Under the pieces are notes generated by a model. It saw nothing but the letters and a program-made list of their open reading frames with translations. It was not told the origin of the DNA and did not search any database. From the NCBI GenBank assembly GCA_016617855.1, contig JAECUM010094118.1:1-64000 (forward strand): a stretch of DNA of 64,000 bases, in the 5' to 3' direction. The stretch comes from Megalonaias nervosa (lineage: Eukaryota; Mollusca; Bivalvia; Unionida; Unionidae). The position numbers and the translations under genes were made by a program. Shown here piece by piece: positions 1-11,446 of the stretch (the stretch's first letter is position 1; every line of letters starts with the position of its first letter).

Positions 1-40
1 CATCCAAATAAATAAATAAATAAATAAATAAATAAAATAA
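1..40. repeat. (AAAT)n tract, probable tail of a SINE cut by the window edge
   Basis: About eight AAAT units. Mollusc SINEs commonly end in such A-rich simple repeats, so this may be the 3' tail of an element lying to the left. The body is outside the window. Confidence 0.4.
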
Positions 41-54
41 AGAAATGACAAGCT

Positions 55-322
55 CAGTGGCGACGCGGGGAAGGGAAATGCCATAAGGATATATTCTGTT
101 TGGGTGTGTGTTGTTTTGTTTCTTTTGGGGGGGTTGGGGGGTAGCTGTATATTTCATAATATAGTAATGGGGGCAATTCTTCACAAAACGTATATTTAGA
201 AGCGGCGCGGGGGTGGGGCGGAGCGGTTGGCAACTGGCATACAAACTGTTCTCTATAGAAAAGTACGGGTGCCACTAAAGAACATTGTCACCGGCGCCTA
301 GAACCCTAGTGCCGACTCATTG
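55..322 (+). mobile_element. Non-autonomous hAT-like MITE, degenerate
   Basis: Begins CAGTGGCGACGCG. It aligns along most of its length, in inverted orientation, with 5026-5285. Shared blocks include 'ttcacaaaacgtatattta' versus 'tctcacaaaacttctattt', 'ttggcaactggcatacaaac' and 'gggtgccactaaagaacatt'. CAGTGGCG-type ends are usual for hAT elements. The right end is worn and no clear 8-bp target duplication is seen. The only frame on the reverse strand is chance. Confidence 0.55.
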
Positions 323-710
323 AAACTCCAGAAATCTAGTTATGTGTCAGCGGAACGCGTGAAGTCTTCGAACGAATGCCGACATATTAAACGTTAAGTT
401 GAAAGAATCCACCAGACAACCTGATTTAATTTATATACAAGAAACACGGTTAAAGGACACAGCACATATCCCCAAAATTATGGTATACGAAACTAATTAA
501 ACGAAACGCCTCTCCACTACCGCCAAATGAGGGGGTCAATGGATTTATATAAAAAAAAGTAATCATGTAGCTGAATCTTGTGAAATGACCGAAATAAAAC
601 AAAAGCAGTGAGTTAGTGATCGGGCAGTTAAAATCCAAGCACAGAACCATCCCACAACAATTGTTAATCTATATTAACCTGGTACATTACACAATTTTTC
701 ACCTGAATAA

Positions 711-839
711 GTGTGTGTGTGTCTGTGTCTGTGTGTGTGTCTGTATTTGTGTGTCCGTGTCTGTGTGTGTGTGTCTTGGTGTGTGTGTGTGTGTGTGTGT
801 GTCTTGGTGTGTGTGCGTGTGTGTCTGTGTGTGTGTGCG
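711..839. repeat. (GT)n microsatellite, interrupted
   Basis: Interrupted TG/GT tracts with TCTG and TTGG interruptions, next to the 3' end of a reverse-strand SINE. The cysteine/valine-rich frame here is only the repeat translated. Confidence 0.9.
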
Positions 840-849
840 ATTTAGATTT

Positions 850-1140
850 TTTAACGTAGCTATAAAAAAATTCATATCGCTACGATGTCTGCAGTGTAGC
901 CTTTTATAATGATGTCTAGCAATGGGGCATCATGCCGCTGACATGTAGCATGATATCCCGCGCAGTCCCATTATCATGACACCAGGTTGACCAGTCCTAA
1001 CAATAACCTCTTAATGTTGATCGCCTAGCGAGGCAGCTGTTAATATCATTTTTATAAGTCTTTAGTATAATTCTGTCGGAGTTCAAACCCGCGACCTCCC
1101 GCATCCGAGGCGGACGCTCTAACCACTAGGCCACTGGAAC
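850..1140 (-). mobile_element. tRNA-derived SINE, family 1, full-length copy
   Basis: Read on the minus strand from 1140 it has an A-box-like GTGGCCTAGTGGTTAGAGC and a B-box-like GCGGGTTTGAACTCC, the pol III promoter of a tRNA head. A body of about 220 bp matches the copy at 50125-50342, including 'catatcgctacgat', 'atcatgacaccaggttgacc' and 'gcgaggcagc'. It is inserted within a broken LINE. Confidence 0.75.
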
Positions 1141-2050
1141 GTTCCACCAGATGAAGTTATTAAAACAATAAAGAAGCTGGATGAATTGGTAGTAATAAGC
1201 GGGGACTTTAACACTCATAGCAAGTTATGGATACGTGATATAAAGAAACATTAGAAATTAAACAGTTGTAGGAAAATCACATAAAGAATTAAATGAAATA
1301 CGCAGATGGGTAGATAGCTGGGGCTTTAAGTTAACCCCGCAAAGTAGACGTATTTTTCCGCACAGGCGGCTTAGAACCACCCACGGACACCTAAACTATA
1401 TCTAAATGGAATCCAAATCAAATTTGAAAATCAAGCCACATTACTGGACATGACACTCGTCGAAAGGCTTAACTTGGAGGTGGAAAGCCGATATCAGCGA
1501 GCTAATACAACGATGTAATCGAGATATTAGCATGATCCGTAACATTAAAGGCACTGGCTAGAGTATCGATCAAGCCACACTTTACGTTGTATCAAGCACA
1601 AGTTCCGTCTAAAGTTGACTATCTGTGGACGTAATTTATACCGATGGTCAGCATCATGGTGCTCCAAAAACTCGATATACTTGAATATAAAGCGCTTCGC
1701 GCATGCACCGAATTTGCTCGTCAACCAATTGACGGAAGGAAATCCTCGTATTGAAAGGTGCTTTTAACAACGTAAAAGTTGGAAACAAAATAGACGACCC
1801 ATTTTGCTTAGAGCGACAGTACCAACAAAGATTAAATGTAAGTGCAGCACATACACCCACATATACATAGACGGGTTGAAAACTAAAAACAGACTAGTAG
1901 TGTGTCTCGTAAAATATTAATAATATCCATCATCAAAGGGAGAACTGGCAAATGATATGATAAGGCTTGAAGGCCAGTCCACAACTTACCGTGGCCTACA
2001 AAATATTAGGATGTTCCACAAAATAATAATATCAAAGGGGATGCACGTAT

Positions 2051-3236
2051 GAAGCAGCTAGAGACCGAAGAAAGACACGACGATATGGGTAAACAATAAA
2101 GTTAAATTACAGGCAAACACTCGCTCTGACCAAGGAGAAGACTTTTCGAGGAGAGAAGACACGCAGGAAAAGAATATAGGGAAAGAAATACGCAAGGAAA
2201 GAAGGAAGACACGGAGAAAGAAGTTGAAGACGAAATAAGACCACGACGAAGGAAGAAGTGGGAAAGAAGACGACGACGGAGGGACGGGTGGTATAGGAAG
2301 GAGGAAAGAAGACGCAGAGCAAGAAGACGAAAACGCAGTGATTCAAGAAGCAGAGACGAAACAAAATGATGAAATAATAAAACATTCCATACACCCCGAC
2401 ATGGAGTGGTTATCAATTGCTGGAGGTTGATAGACCACTGTGCTATAGCCCGGATCGAGCGAATACTAAAATATGAAATTAATTGATGGAATAAATGGAG
2501 ATCTGGGCAGAGAACACGAGCATCCTGTATACAGAATATAACAATTTAATTAATTATATAAACAAAATAAATTTGTACAAGATCAATTGTAGGATGTACC
2601 TCTACGGGAAAATAAATTAACTCAAAGTTTTAAAATGCTAATAGCAGTTTCGTTTACAAAGATACGGCAAATTTCATCACGAAATCGAGTCTTTCGAACT
2701 TCAATTGTCCTGCATGATTTCAGAACCTGATGACTGGTTGCTGGCCATTCTCCAGAATCAATGTAACTTGCCGATTTGAGTAGACTTGCACAGGAATACT
2801 CTAGTTCCCTGGTCATTAACTCTTCGTTCAGTCAAGGAGACTATTTTCCTCTTGTCTCCCCTTATAGCGAAACCGTCTCATTACAACCCTGGTTACGTGT
2901 TTATCATAGACTATCAACTACACGTCCCGTGCACAATCTTTACGAGGGTTTTCGCCTTTCCCCGGAGTCAAGACCTTTCGTCTCGCGCAAAAACTTAGAC
3001 TGCATGATTTTGCTATGTAATACATTGGTAAAACACGAGACTTAGATTGGGAAACACCCTCTAAACCGTTAACTTACCCAATTGGAATTCACGTTTACCT
3101 AACCGCCATTATTAACACATGTCACGCCAGAGTTTAGAAAATTTTACATTTTTCTTCCGCTTCCATTAATATATCGATCTCTGCAAAGTTTCAACTTATG
3201 ACAAATATTTTAACAAGTACGAATATTTTAACTCTT
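2051..3236. other. No gene recognised; purine-rich tract
   Basis: 2130-2350 is strongly purine-rich on the + strand (gaagaag/ggaaag/gacgac runs), giving low-complexity Ser/Leu/Phe frames on the minus strand. 2400-3236 has only short frames with no family resemblance. Confidence 0.5.
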
Positions 3237-3480
3237 TTAGGTAAGTAAACAGGTTATAAAATTTTTTAATTTGTACTCTACAGAGATTCGAACCCGAGGC
3301 CTTCAGTAACGGCATCAATCACAATGCCTCTAGGCACCAAGCCCTTTACAATCTCGATTATGCATACATCACCAAAAATGACGCTACATAGTCACTGGTA
3401 TAGACATTCATTCATGTCGACCCAATGATTAATTCTCATCTAAGTACACGCTCACTCCAGATTCCTGCGACAGAAATCAA
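3237..3480 (-). repeat. tRNA-like dispersed repeat, copy 1
   Basis: Aligns directly with 3590-3836. On the minus strand it contains a B-box-like GGGTTCGAATCTC and an A-box-like TTGGTGCCTAGAGG. The two copies share 'catcaccaaaaatga', 'gtc.ctggtata..cattca' and 'catgtcgacc.aa'. It is probably an old SINE, distinct from family 1. Confidence 0.5.
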
Positions 3481-3589
3481 GGTATACAGCCGTTATTATA
3501 GAGAATGATAAATAAGCACCAATCAGTGCTATCCGTAGATCCGACAGGATAATTGTTGATAACATTAGCATACTTTTTTTAATATGAAT

Positions 3590-3836
3590 AAATTTATTTA
3601 TCTTACAGGTTAGATAATTTTTAATTAGTACCATGTGGAGTTTCGAATCTGGTCCGCTATTAACTGCACCCATTTCATTGCATGTAAGCACCAACTCGAC
3701 CATGCACACATCACCAAAAATGATTCGTCAAAGTCGCTGGTATAGGCATTGCACTCATTCCCATGTCGACCTAAGCTGTCGAAGAAATAGTGTTCGGATA
3801 TAGACCAATAGTCAGGAGAAGCTTGCGACGAAAATG
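3590..3836 (-). repeat. tRNA-like dispersed repeat, copy 2
   Basis: Direct repeat of 3237-3480, about 350 bp downstream in the same orientation. The B-box-like part is more decayed (gagtttcgaatctgg). Identity is moderate, with many indels. Confidence 0.5.
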
Positions 3837-5025
3837 TGGTCTATGTTAATCATTTTTAGTTAACTCCCTAACGATCCTTTTCGGGGTCACCCAGATATTT
3901 CAGAAACAGAGATACTACTCAATCGTTGCCAGTTTGCATTATTTGTGTTTTGTCTTTCACAGCTAAAATTTAAACACTCTCCTCTCTTTAATCATGTATG
4001 ATAGTATATCAGTATATTGGTGTCTACTTTTGTAGGCATTGTCAACATTCATCTCCTTTCATGTCACTTTTAATAGTATATCAGTATGTTTGTGTGCAAT
4101 ATTCCAACCTGTTTTCTCACTTCAATATCCTTTGTACATATTAGTATATGTGTTGGTAAGTAAATATGGGTGCTGGTCAGTCAGACTATGTATTGGTTAG
4201 TAGAGTTTAGTGATAGTCAGACGTCGTATGGCTAGTCAGATAGTATGTTGGTAAGCAGATGTGTGTTTTACCTTTGGTAATATTCAAAACTACATCTCCT
4301 CTCGTCCTTATACATTTTTTTAAACATGGATGCTTAACGTTACATCCTCCTTCTCCCCCAATGTATCAATCCCCACCCCAACAGTTATTGGGACATAATG
4401 TTATTTATTCATTGATTACAAATATATGGGGATGCAATGTTATGTTTCCATTGTTCCTATGGGTCATTCTTGTCACCGTATAGCCACAATATACCATTTA
4501 CGCATAATCAAACTTATGTCTCAGTATAGACCTATCACTGATGCAAGCTTCTGCGTGGAGAAACCTATACGAGAGGGGCATTTTTTCCAACATATATATG
4601 AAACGTGTTTGTTCATTTCGTAATTAAAGAATCAAGTGCTGCCCTCAGTCCCGAGTCTTCCCATGGGTTGAGCCTGTACAAAAGACTAAAAGTGCATCAG
4701 TGAAACATTTTTTTTTTTTTTTTTTTTAAGTTCGGCACACATATGAAAAGTTCTCAGAAGTTTCTTTCTGCTAATATTTTGATTTTCATAATGGACCTAT
4801 CATAAATCCTTATATATTCTATTTCATATTCAAACTAAAAATAAATATATTTAAATTGCAGTACATTTTTAAATTCATTTATCATATTGTTTTATATTTG
4901 CAAAAATAATTCTCATCTGTAAGAAGTACATTGTAGGGAGAGAAACGGTGTCTCATTTTTTGAGTATTCTCCGATAGACTTAACTAGAATCTGTGATTCT
5001 CTCCAATCTATTTCTTCCATATTTT
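3837..5025. other. No gene recognised
   Basis: AT-rich. 4000-4260 has several short TAGTATAT/GTTGGTAAG/AGTCAG repeats, and a poly-T run lies at 4709-4728. The short frames around 4259-4620 show no family resemblance. Confidence 0.5.
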
Positions 5026-5408
5026 CAGTGGCGGTGCGAAGGTTCGAGACGCCCAGTAATAATGTTCTTCAGTGGCACCCCTGTTTTGGCATACAGAACA
5101 GTTTTTATGTCTGTTGCCAACCTTCATCCTTCCTCACCCCCATGTAAATAGAAGTTTTGTGAGAAGTTTGCACTAGTTACACTAAAGTGAGGTACCATAC
5201 TATGAAAATTTCAGCTGCATAAAGGCTCCCAACAGCACCCCCTTCCCGTGGCCATTGCCCCCTCACCTCGCGCCGCCAGACCCAATCAGCAGTCAGAGGG
5301 GCGGATAGCAGGCCCCAAAGAAACCACGAAAAGCATTATTTTTTAAAATAAAAAATTCTGAGAATAATAAATATACAAACTGTCATCAAGTTGTGTACTT
5401 ATTTGTAT

Positions 5409-5460
<52 letters not shown>

Positions 5461-5466
5461 GCAGCA

Positions 5467-5515
<49 letters not shown>

Positions 5516-5686
5516 GGCCCCTGGTTGGAGGGGTGGGGCACTTGCCAGATTACACCTCTAAACATGTTTTGGCCTATATCATAAAACGTAATAGATGACC
5601 ACTACATGTTTTCCAAACCCCACCCCCATTCGAATTCTAAGAGGCCGGGCCTCTCAACTCAGAAGTGGCCTGCGGCGCTGCCACTG
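5026..5686. mobile_element. Non-autonomous hAT-like element with TIRs and 8-bp target duplication
   Basis: The left end is CAGTGGCGGTGCG and the right end is CGGCGCTGCCACTG, imperfect inverted repeats. Flanking 8-mers are catatttt and catattct (7/8), the size expected for hAT insertion. The left 260 bp matches the inverted copy at 55-322 and may be a separate MITE (its inner end CGCGCCGCCA also mirrors the left end). The core holds a long AT microsatellite. There is no coding capacity. Confidence 0.65.
5409..5512. repeat. (AT)n microsatellite
   Basis: About 100 bp of AT repeats, broken once by gcagcag. Confidence 0.95.
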
Positions 5687-6241
5687 CATATTCTTTTCGG
5701 TTTCTGATATATTTTGAAATAATAATGTTAATTTTGACGTTTGAATTGACAAGGAAATTATATAGATAAAGGTAAATGAACGAAATATACGTCACATATA
5801 ACCAGTGTTATATAGTACACTGTTTATATTGATTTTCATACACGTCTGTACAATAAAGAATTTAATTGTCGCAGTTATATCCCTTACAGCATAAATTGAT
5901 TTCTGTCCCTTACAACATTATGACTAGCGCGCTTTCAATAAATTACTACGCACCGAGTATTTTATTTGTTTCTTTAATAATTGAACTTGCACATTAATAT
6001 CAAAGAAGTGCATGTTTTGTTACTTTTGCATCGCTTATTAATTATGAAATATGTATTTAGGGATATTTTGTCGAAGAAAGAAAATAAAATATGTGGAACT
6101 ACTTTTTCCGCACCAAGGTATAAGGCCTATGGTAGTGTTATAAGTCTTTTCCTGCCAAGTAAAATCTAACGTGGAGGCGACCGAACAAAGGCATTCCAGT
6201 ATTTTTAGAAAAGTCCAGTTAGAAATTTATAATTGTACAAA
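5687..6241 (+). other. Region upstream of KHDRBS, 5' UTR and promoter expected here
   Basis: AT-rich, without an obvious TATA box or CpG island. The transcription start cannot be placed. The stretch 6170-6241 just before the ATG is a plausible 5' leader. Confidence 0.4.
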
Positions 6242-6338
6242 ATGTCGCAACAGAACGCTTATCAAGAAGAACTGAAAGCAGAACTTGAAAAGATTAATCC
6301 AGATGATTTTTCGCATGCAGCACGTTTGATATCTGACG
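6242..6338 (+). CDS. KHDRBS: KHDRBS coding exon 1 (start, QUA1 segment)
   Basis: Encodes residues 1-32 and the first base of codon 33. [20 protein letters not shown] aligns with the QUA1 helix of SLM/Sam68 proteins, where 'YLPELMAEKDSLDPSFTHA' occurs. The donor is g|GTAAGA, phase 1. A 62-residue frame that reads through the donor is only intron read-through. Confidence 0.92.
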
Positions 6339-9300
6339 GTAAGAAATGGGGTGGCACGCTGCAAACAACATGGCAGCCACATTGAGAGGAAAATTTGTAA
6401 TAGCGCAAAAACAAACTATATTATATTGGCTTTGTATAATTTGGTAGTATTATTTTTCAGTTTTTTAACCTCCATTGTTTGGTATATGGTGGCACAATAC
6501 TTATTAAAATATTTCTTTTGTTTGAGAAAGGCTTGGGGTTAACCGCGTGCATAACCGCCATGCTTTCAGTACTGAAGTGGGTCAAACACATATTAAAACA
6601 CGGAGTGCGAACTAAGCCTTGTAAACATCACAGTTGAATTAAATAACATTTTAACCGCAGAATAACGTGTCAAGAAGATTCTGGTTAATATTCAAAAGAA
6701 CGTAGGTGCTACTTGTTCATTTTCGGAATTGTAAGCAACTCGATCGCTTGTGTATTTAAAATGCTGGAACATCAAAAATCAATTTCTCACTGGTGGAAAA
6801 ATTTCAGTAGGGAACAACCCAATCATACAAGCAGATTGGCATGAAATCGGTTGAAATTTTGAATTGTGGGATTTGTGTAAATTTTCCTCAATTTTATAAC
6901 CATGCTAAATATTTCATAATGAAGGAGCATTGGCTATCTATGGACTTTTTATGTTGGTCACATCACAGGTGTTCATTACAAAGAAAATTGGGAGTATCCA
7001 TCCATGAATCAAGGGATGGGAGGAGGGTCTAACCTGTAACAATATAACACGAAAGAAGACACAAGTTCGCACCCCTCGATAGTTCCAACCCTGCTAATTT
7101 ATCCTAATTGTGTATGCTAATTGATTGAAAGGAGAGATCTGAACAACCCAGAGTCCGCAGTAAATATCTAAAATCAAGGAGACGATAACGAGGAAATAAA
7201 TGGATAATGAGTATTGACACGTATTTTCAATCAATAAGTCTGTTTCAGGGGGTTAACAATGCACTGTGCAACAATGTAACCAGCAATCGGCACCAAATTT
7301 ACCAAAATCAGCATTTGTTTTTTTGCTACCAAAATTAGAACGCATCACAGTGTACATTTCAGATATTTATTGCAGACGAGAGGTTGTTTGGATCTTACCT
7401 TTCGGTCAGTGGTGAAATCCAAGACTATCCAAATGCAGACGGCACTGCCGGACTTGTACTTTGCCCGACATCAAAATTGGCGAACAATTGTTGAATTTTC
7501 TCCAACATGTCACAAACTGAACAAAGTGCGTTGAGCGTTTTGAAAATTGAACTATTCTTGATTACGACCAGCTTGGGTTGGAAATTAGTGGATGCAATTA
7601 GGATAAACTAGCAGGTTTGGAACTACAGAGGGGTGCAGACTTGTGTCTTCCCTTGTGTTATATTGTTATAGGTTAGACACCCAAATCCCATCCCTTGATT
7701 CATGGATGGATACTCCTAATTTTCTTTGTAACGACCCCCTGTGGGTCACATGATGTACACGTAATGTTCTTGCTGGAGGATGTGTAGTAATTGAGACCTT
7801 TATATTTAGGACTGCAATTTTTTTTTTTTTCAGGAAGCATGTGCTGCAACTTTAAACAATTCCCTTAGGACCCTAAATGTGTCGTTCCTGCTAATTAACT
7901 CTCAATTTCCTTTTCAGAACTGAAGCGTGTGGAGTCGGGAGACAAATACAAGTATGTCAGCAAGGTAGAACTTCATCATGACAAGCCCTCTGGTCATGCA
8001 ATAAAAGTCAGAATTCCAGTAAAAGAGTTTCCTAAGGTATGTCTCTTGTTTATATCGAAACACTTTTCAGCTTTAAAGTTTTTTTTTTTCCGGCAATATT
8101 CAGAAAAGGTTGGATTAACTTTTATGAATTTATGTTGGGTATGGCCACCACAGCAGCAGATTTTAAAATCGTGTTGCGGAAGAATGTTGCAGATAATTTT
8201 AACACTGCAGATAAAGGGAAGAAGTAGCGTCTTAGATGCAGCATTGTACATCTTTTCCTTCTTAATAGGATGTATCCCATAATCACCACAAGGTTAAAAT
8301 GCATACAGGCTGCTCTTTTAGAGTTTTCTAAAAACAACATGCAATGAACAATAACACTTTGGTAGATGAAAGGGATAATAAGCCTCTTGAAAAGCTTAAA
8401 ATGGTTGTCATGGATGTATAAAAAGGAATACTGGGTGTCAAGTTCATTAGAGACTGGCTCGTGGAAGGAGAGGATAGCCATCTCTCCTTTTAACTTGAAA
8501 CAACCCCCACTGCCCCGACATGCACACACCGAAGATTACATCATTTTGTGATATTGAGTAAGAAGCATTTTATACCAGTGGGGTTTGCAGGGCCTTCCTT
8601 TGGATTTAAAGTTGGAGGGTGAGTTGCCAAAGTATGAGGGTGGGGTGGGGGTGGGACCTCTTCAACAACAACAAGGATAGTTTTATTTTAAAAGTAGCCA
8701 GGTAAATGACCCGGTTCATGGCTGATAAAGTAAGCCTTGGGTTGGGATCTGCAGTTCATAAAAGTACTATGGTACTAAATGTTAACGTTTACTGCAACCA
8801 TTTTCACTTCAACACCACGTTTGCCTTCACTGCACGTCTCAAAACAAACACTTGTGAACATTTAAATTCATGTTTCTATTTAGACCATAGCAGCACATGA
8901 ACTTTCTTTATCTTGTACAGGAATTTGCCACAACTTTCAAAAAAATGTTGACTGCTTTACTGAGTGCCTTGCTGGTTAGTGGGTCTGCATTGCAAGGGTA
9001 TGCATCTTGATAAGCACAGCAGAAACTATGTATTGTAATGAACAGTTAATGCTTAGATTACCTGGTGGCAAACTACTAATGGATCACTATATAGTAAATG
9101 CCACAGAATGAACAATATTTAAGTTAATTTAAAACTACAACTTTATATCTACACAGGAACATGTGTACAGTCGTCTTTAAACCAGAGTGGTCATACATTT
9201 ATGTATTCAGACAATAGTTATGTTACAGGCAGTTAAATTTGATGTTACATTTTTACTACATGTTTAAATGGTCAAGTCTTAAAGTGTACAAGGAAGTTTT

Positions 9301-11388
9301 GTCCATGTACATCTGTAGTTGTGTAGCCAAAAGGACTCTAGTGGTGCAGGACTCCATCACTATGAAGAAGGACATTACAACATGGTTCCGTTTGAAGATG
9401 AGTACGGTCACACAATTTCATTACATGGTAATAGACGTGTACTTTTGTGGGCATTATGATGATACATGCTGGCACCCTTGGAAAGCATTATGAGGGAGTA
9501 CTTAGGTCAACCTTGAGAGAACTTGTCCAGAGATGGTCCCTTTCCTGCATGTCAGATTTTTTATAAAATACTCTTCAGCAAGACGTCGATTTTTCTTTTT
9601 GAAGAACAAATGGAATCCTATTTCAAATTTGTGTTGAGAAAGTTTTCTCTATTTTCAGTTCAACTTTGTTGGAAAACTGTTGGGTCCAAAAGGAAACACC
9701 CTAAAAAGACTACAGGAGGAATCTGGATGCAAAATGTCAATTCTAGGGAAAGGATCTGTGAGAGACAAACAAAAGGTTTGAATAATTCTACTATTCTGAA
9801 CTTTACCCACTTTAATTGGTTCCAGTTGTTACATTGTCGTGGTTTCATCCAGCTATAGATTGAAGGACCCAGCAAATAAGTGTCTTCATGATCTCTTCCC
9901 TGGTACATGAATTAAAGAATGAAAATGTCCTTTTTCCCCATAATCATTGAAATTTATACAACTGAAGATGAATTTGCTGTGAATTTTTCAGATTTAACTA
10001 TATTTAAAAAGGGAAAGGTTTAGACCTTGTTTTGAAGTTATGTAGATTTTGTCTTGTTGGCTTGGGGGGCAGGGTAACTGGGTGGAACTGCACCATGCAT
10101 TAATTTGTAAATGTATGCTGGGTCCACTACTGGCATGGGAGTCCAAACATTAAAGTCGGCTCGAGTATGTAATGCAGTATATATTCTGAAGAGTACTTTT
10201 CTTAACATTAAGTAAAAATTTTTCTGTTGGATCCCAGATCTATTTATCATTTCTGCCTATATTAGGATGGTTCATTACACCTGTCATCATTAACGCGGTG
10301 CAGAGGACTTTTGTTAGGGGTTTAATTAGCTTAGTCCAAAAGCAAAAAATGAAGTCCCAGACATCTGGTTGAAGAAATTGTTTTATTTAGTGCATTTTTA
10401 GCTGTACTGTTTGTAGATCAGAAGAGTATGGGGATGGTGGTTGTTTCAAATTTACATGCATGCTTGTCCCTTGCGATTTTTGCTGAAAAGACTCGACATC
10501 TGGTTAATGCTAAATGAAAATGGTACTTGTCAGACTTGCACTGTTGCTGCCACAGATGCCATCTTGAAAATGTTACCATTCTTCTGTCTGAATGGAAAGT
10601 CGTGATGATTTGGCTTTTTCACCCAAGACTTTAGTCTAAATGAAAATGGTCATAATCTAATGTCCAATATGGCCAGAACAGCAGCCATCATGAAAATCAT
10701 TTCGCCAGTCTCAAAAGAATGGCGTATTCAAACAAGTTTTCACTGGAAGACTTGTTACGACATTAATACCATTGCACTTGTGGCATAATCATTTTACTTT
10801 TTTCACCTAATTGCATCATATGTGTGTCTCTATGGATTATGCTTTTTGGTACCTTGAAAAGTAATATTAAAGAATAACTTTTTCCTTATGATCTCTTATC
10901 CCAAACATGTATAAATTTGAGAATAATTATTAAAAAGATAAAAGCATGCTATACAAGAAAAACATCTTGAGTATGTTTGTCCACCATATACCAACATACA
11001 CTCCTTTTTATATCTAGCGGTTGTATATATTTTCAAGAAAACAAGGGTTTCTTCAATTTGAAAAATGCAGATTCATGGTGTTAACAAAGAGAATGGGTTA
11101 GCGTGGACCAGTCTATAATTTAAAAATGGCAACAGAATTTGAAACAAGCTTTGTCGAGCTGACTTGTGAACATTGTATGATACGAAAATGTTTCGAGAGG
11201 GATATTTTTAAACTTTAAAATGTGTCAGATCAGAAAACGGACAAATTATTGCTTTGCAAATTTAAAGATAAAGTGAATACAGCACTTGTGTATTGCACAT
11301 TGTCATCACAGAATTTGTGACTTGTGATAGCTCAGCAGATTTAACATGTAGAGTATAATGAGCATGTGCATGCAAGTGTGCGTGTATG

Positions 11389-11446
<58 letters not shown>

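Larger units (their letters stand above)
375..2050 (+). pseudogene. Broken non-LTR retrotransposon (LINE): endonuclease and RT fragments
   Basis: At 419-457 the + strand reads PDLIYIQETRLKD, the start of an APE-type endonuclease. At 1185-1230 it reads VVISGDFNTHSKLW, the endonuclease GDFN motif. At about 1500-1710 RCNRDISMIRNIKGTG and KLDILEYKALRACT resemble the region after the reverse-transcriptase core in Jockey/I-like elements. Stops and frameshifts lie throughout and the central RT is missing. A reverse-strand SINE and a GT repeat sit in the endonuclease gap at about 700-1140. It is a dead copy. Confidence 0.6.
6339..7917 (+). other. KHDRBS intron 1
   Basis: GTAAGA...TTTTCAG, 1.58 kb. 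It holds a diverged inverted repeat with arms 6957-7125 and 7580-7752. Other frames inside it are chance. Confidence 0.85.

Noticed and set aside
616..909. 97-codon Cys/Val-rich open frame
   Set aside because: It is the translation of a GT microsatellite and has no other support.
1080..1140. Possible tRNA gene on the minus strand
   Set aside because: The A and B boxes are present but the sequence continues into a body shared with 50125-50342, so it is a SINE head.
2102..2416. Ser/Leu/Phe-rich minus-strand frames
   Set aside because: Produced by a purine-rich low-complexity tract; no domain.
8122..8529. 135-codon minus-strand frame in intron 2
   Set aside because: No recognisable motif, lies opposite a well-defined intron, and contains no splice or domain evidence.
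9523..9858. 111-codon open frame overlapping exon 3
   Set aside because: It is out of register with the KH-domain exon and reads through both splice sites.
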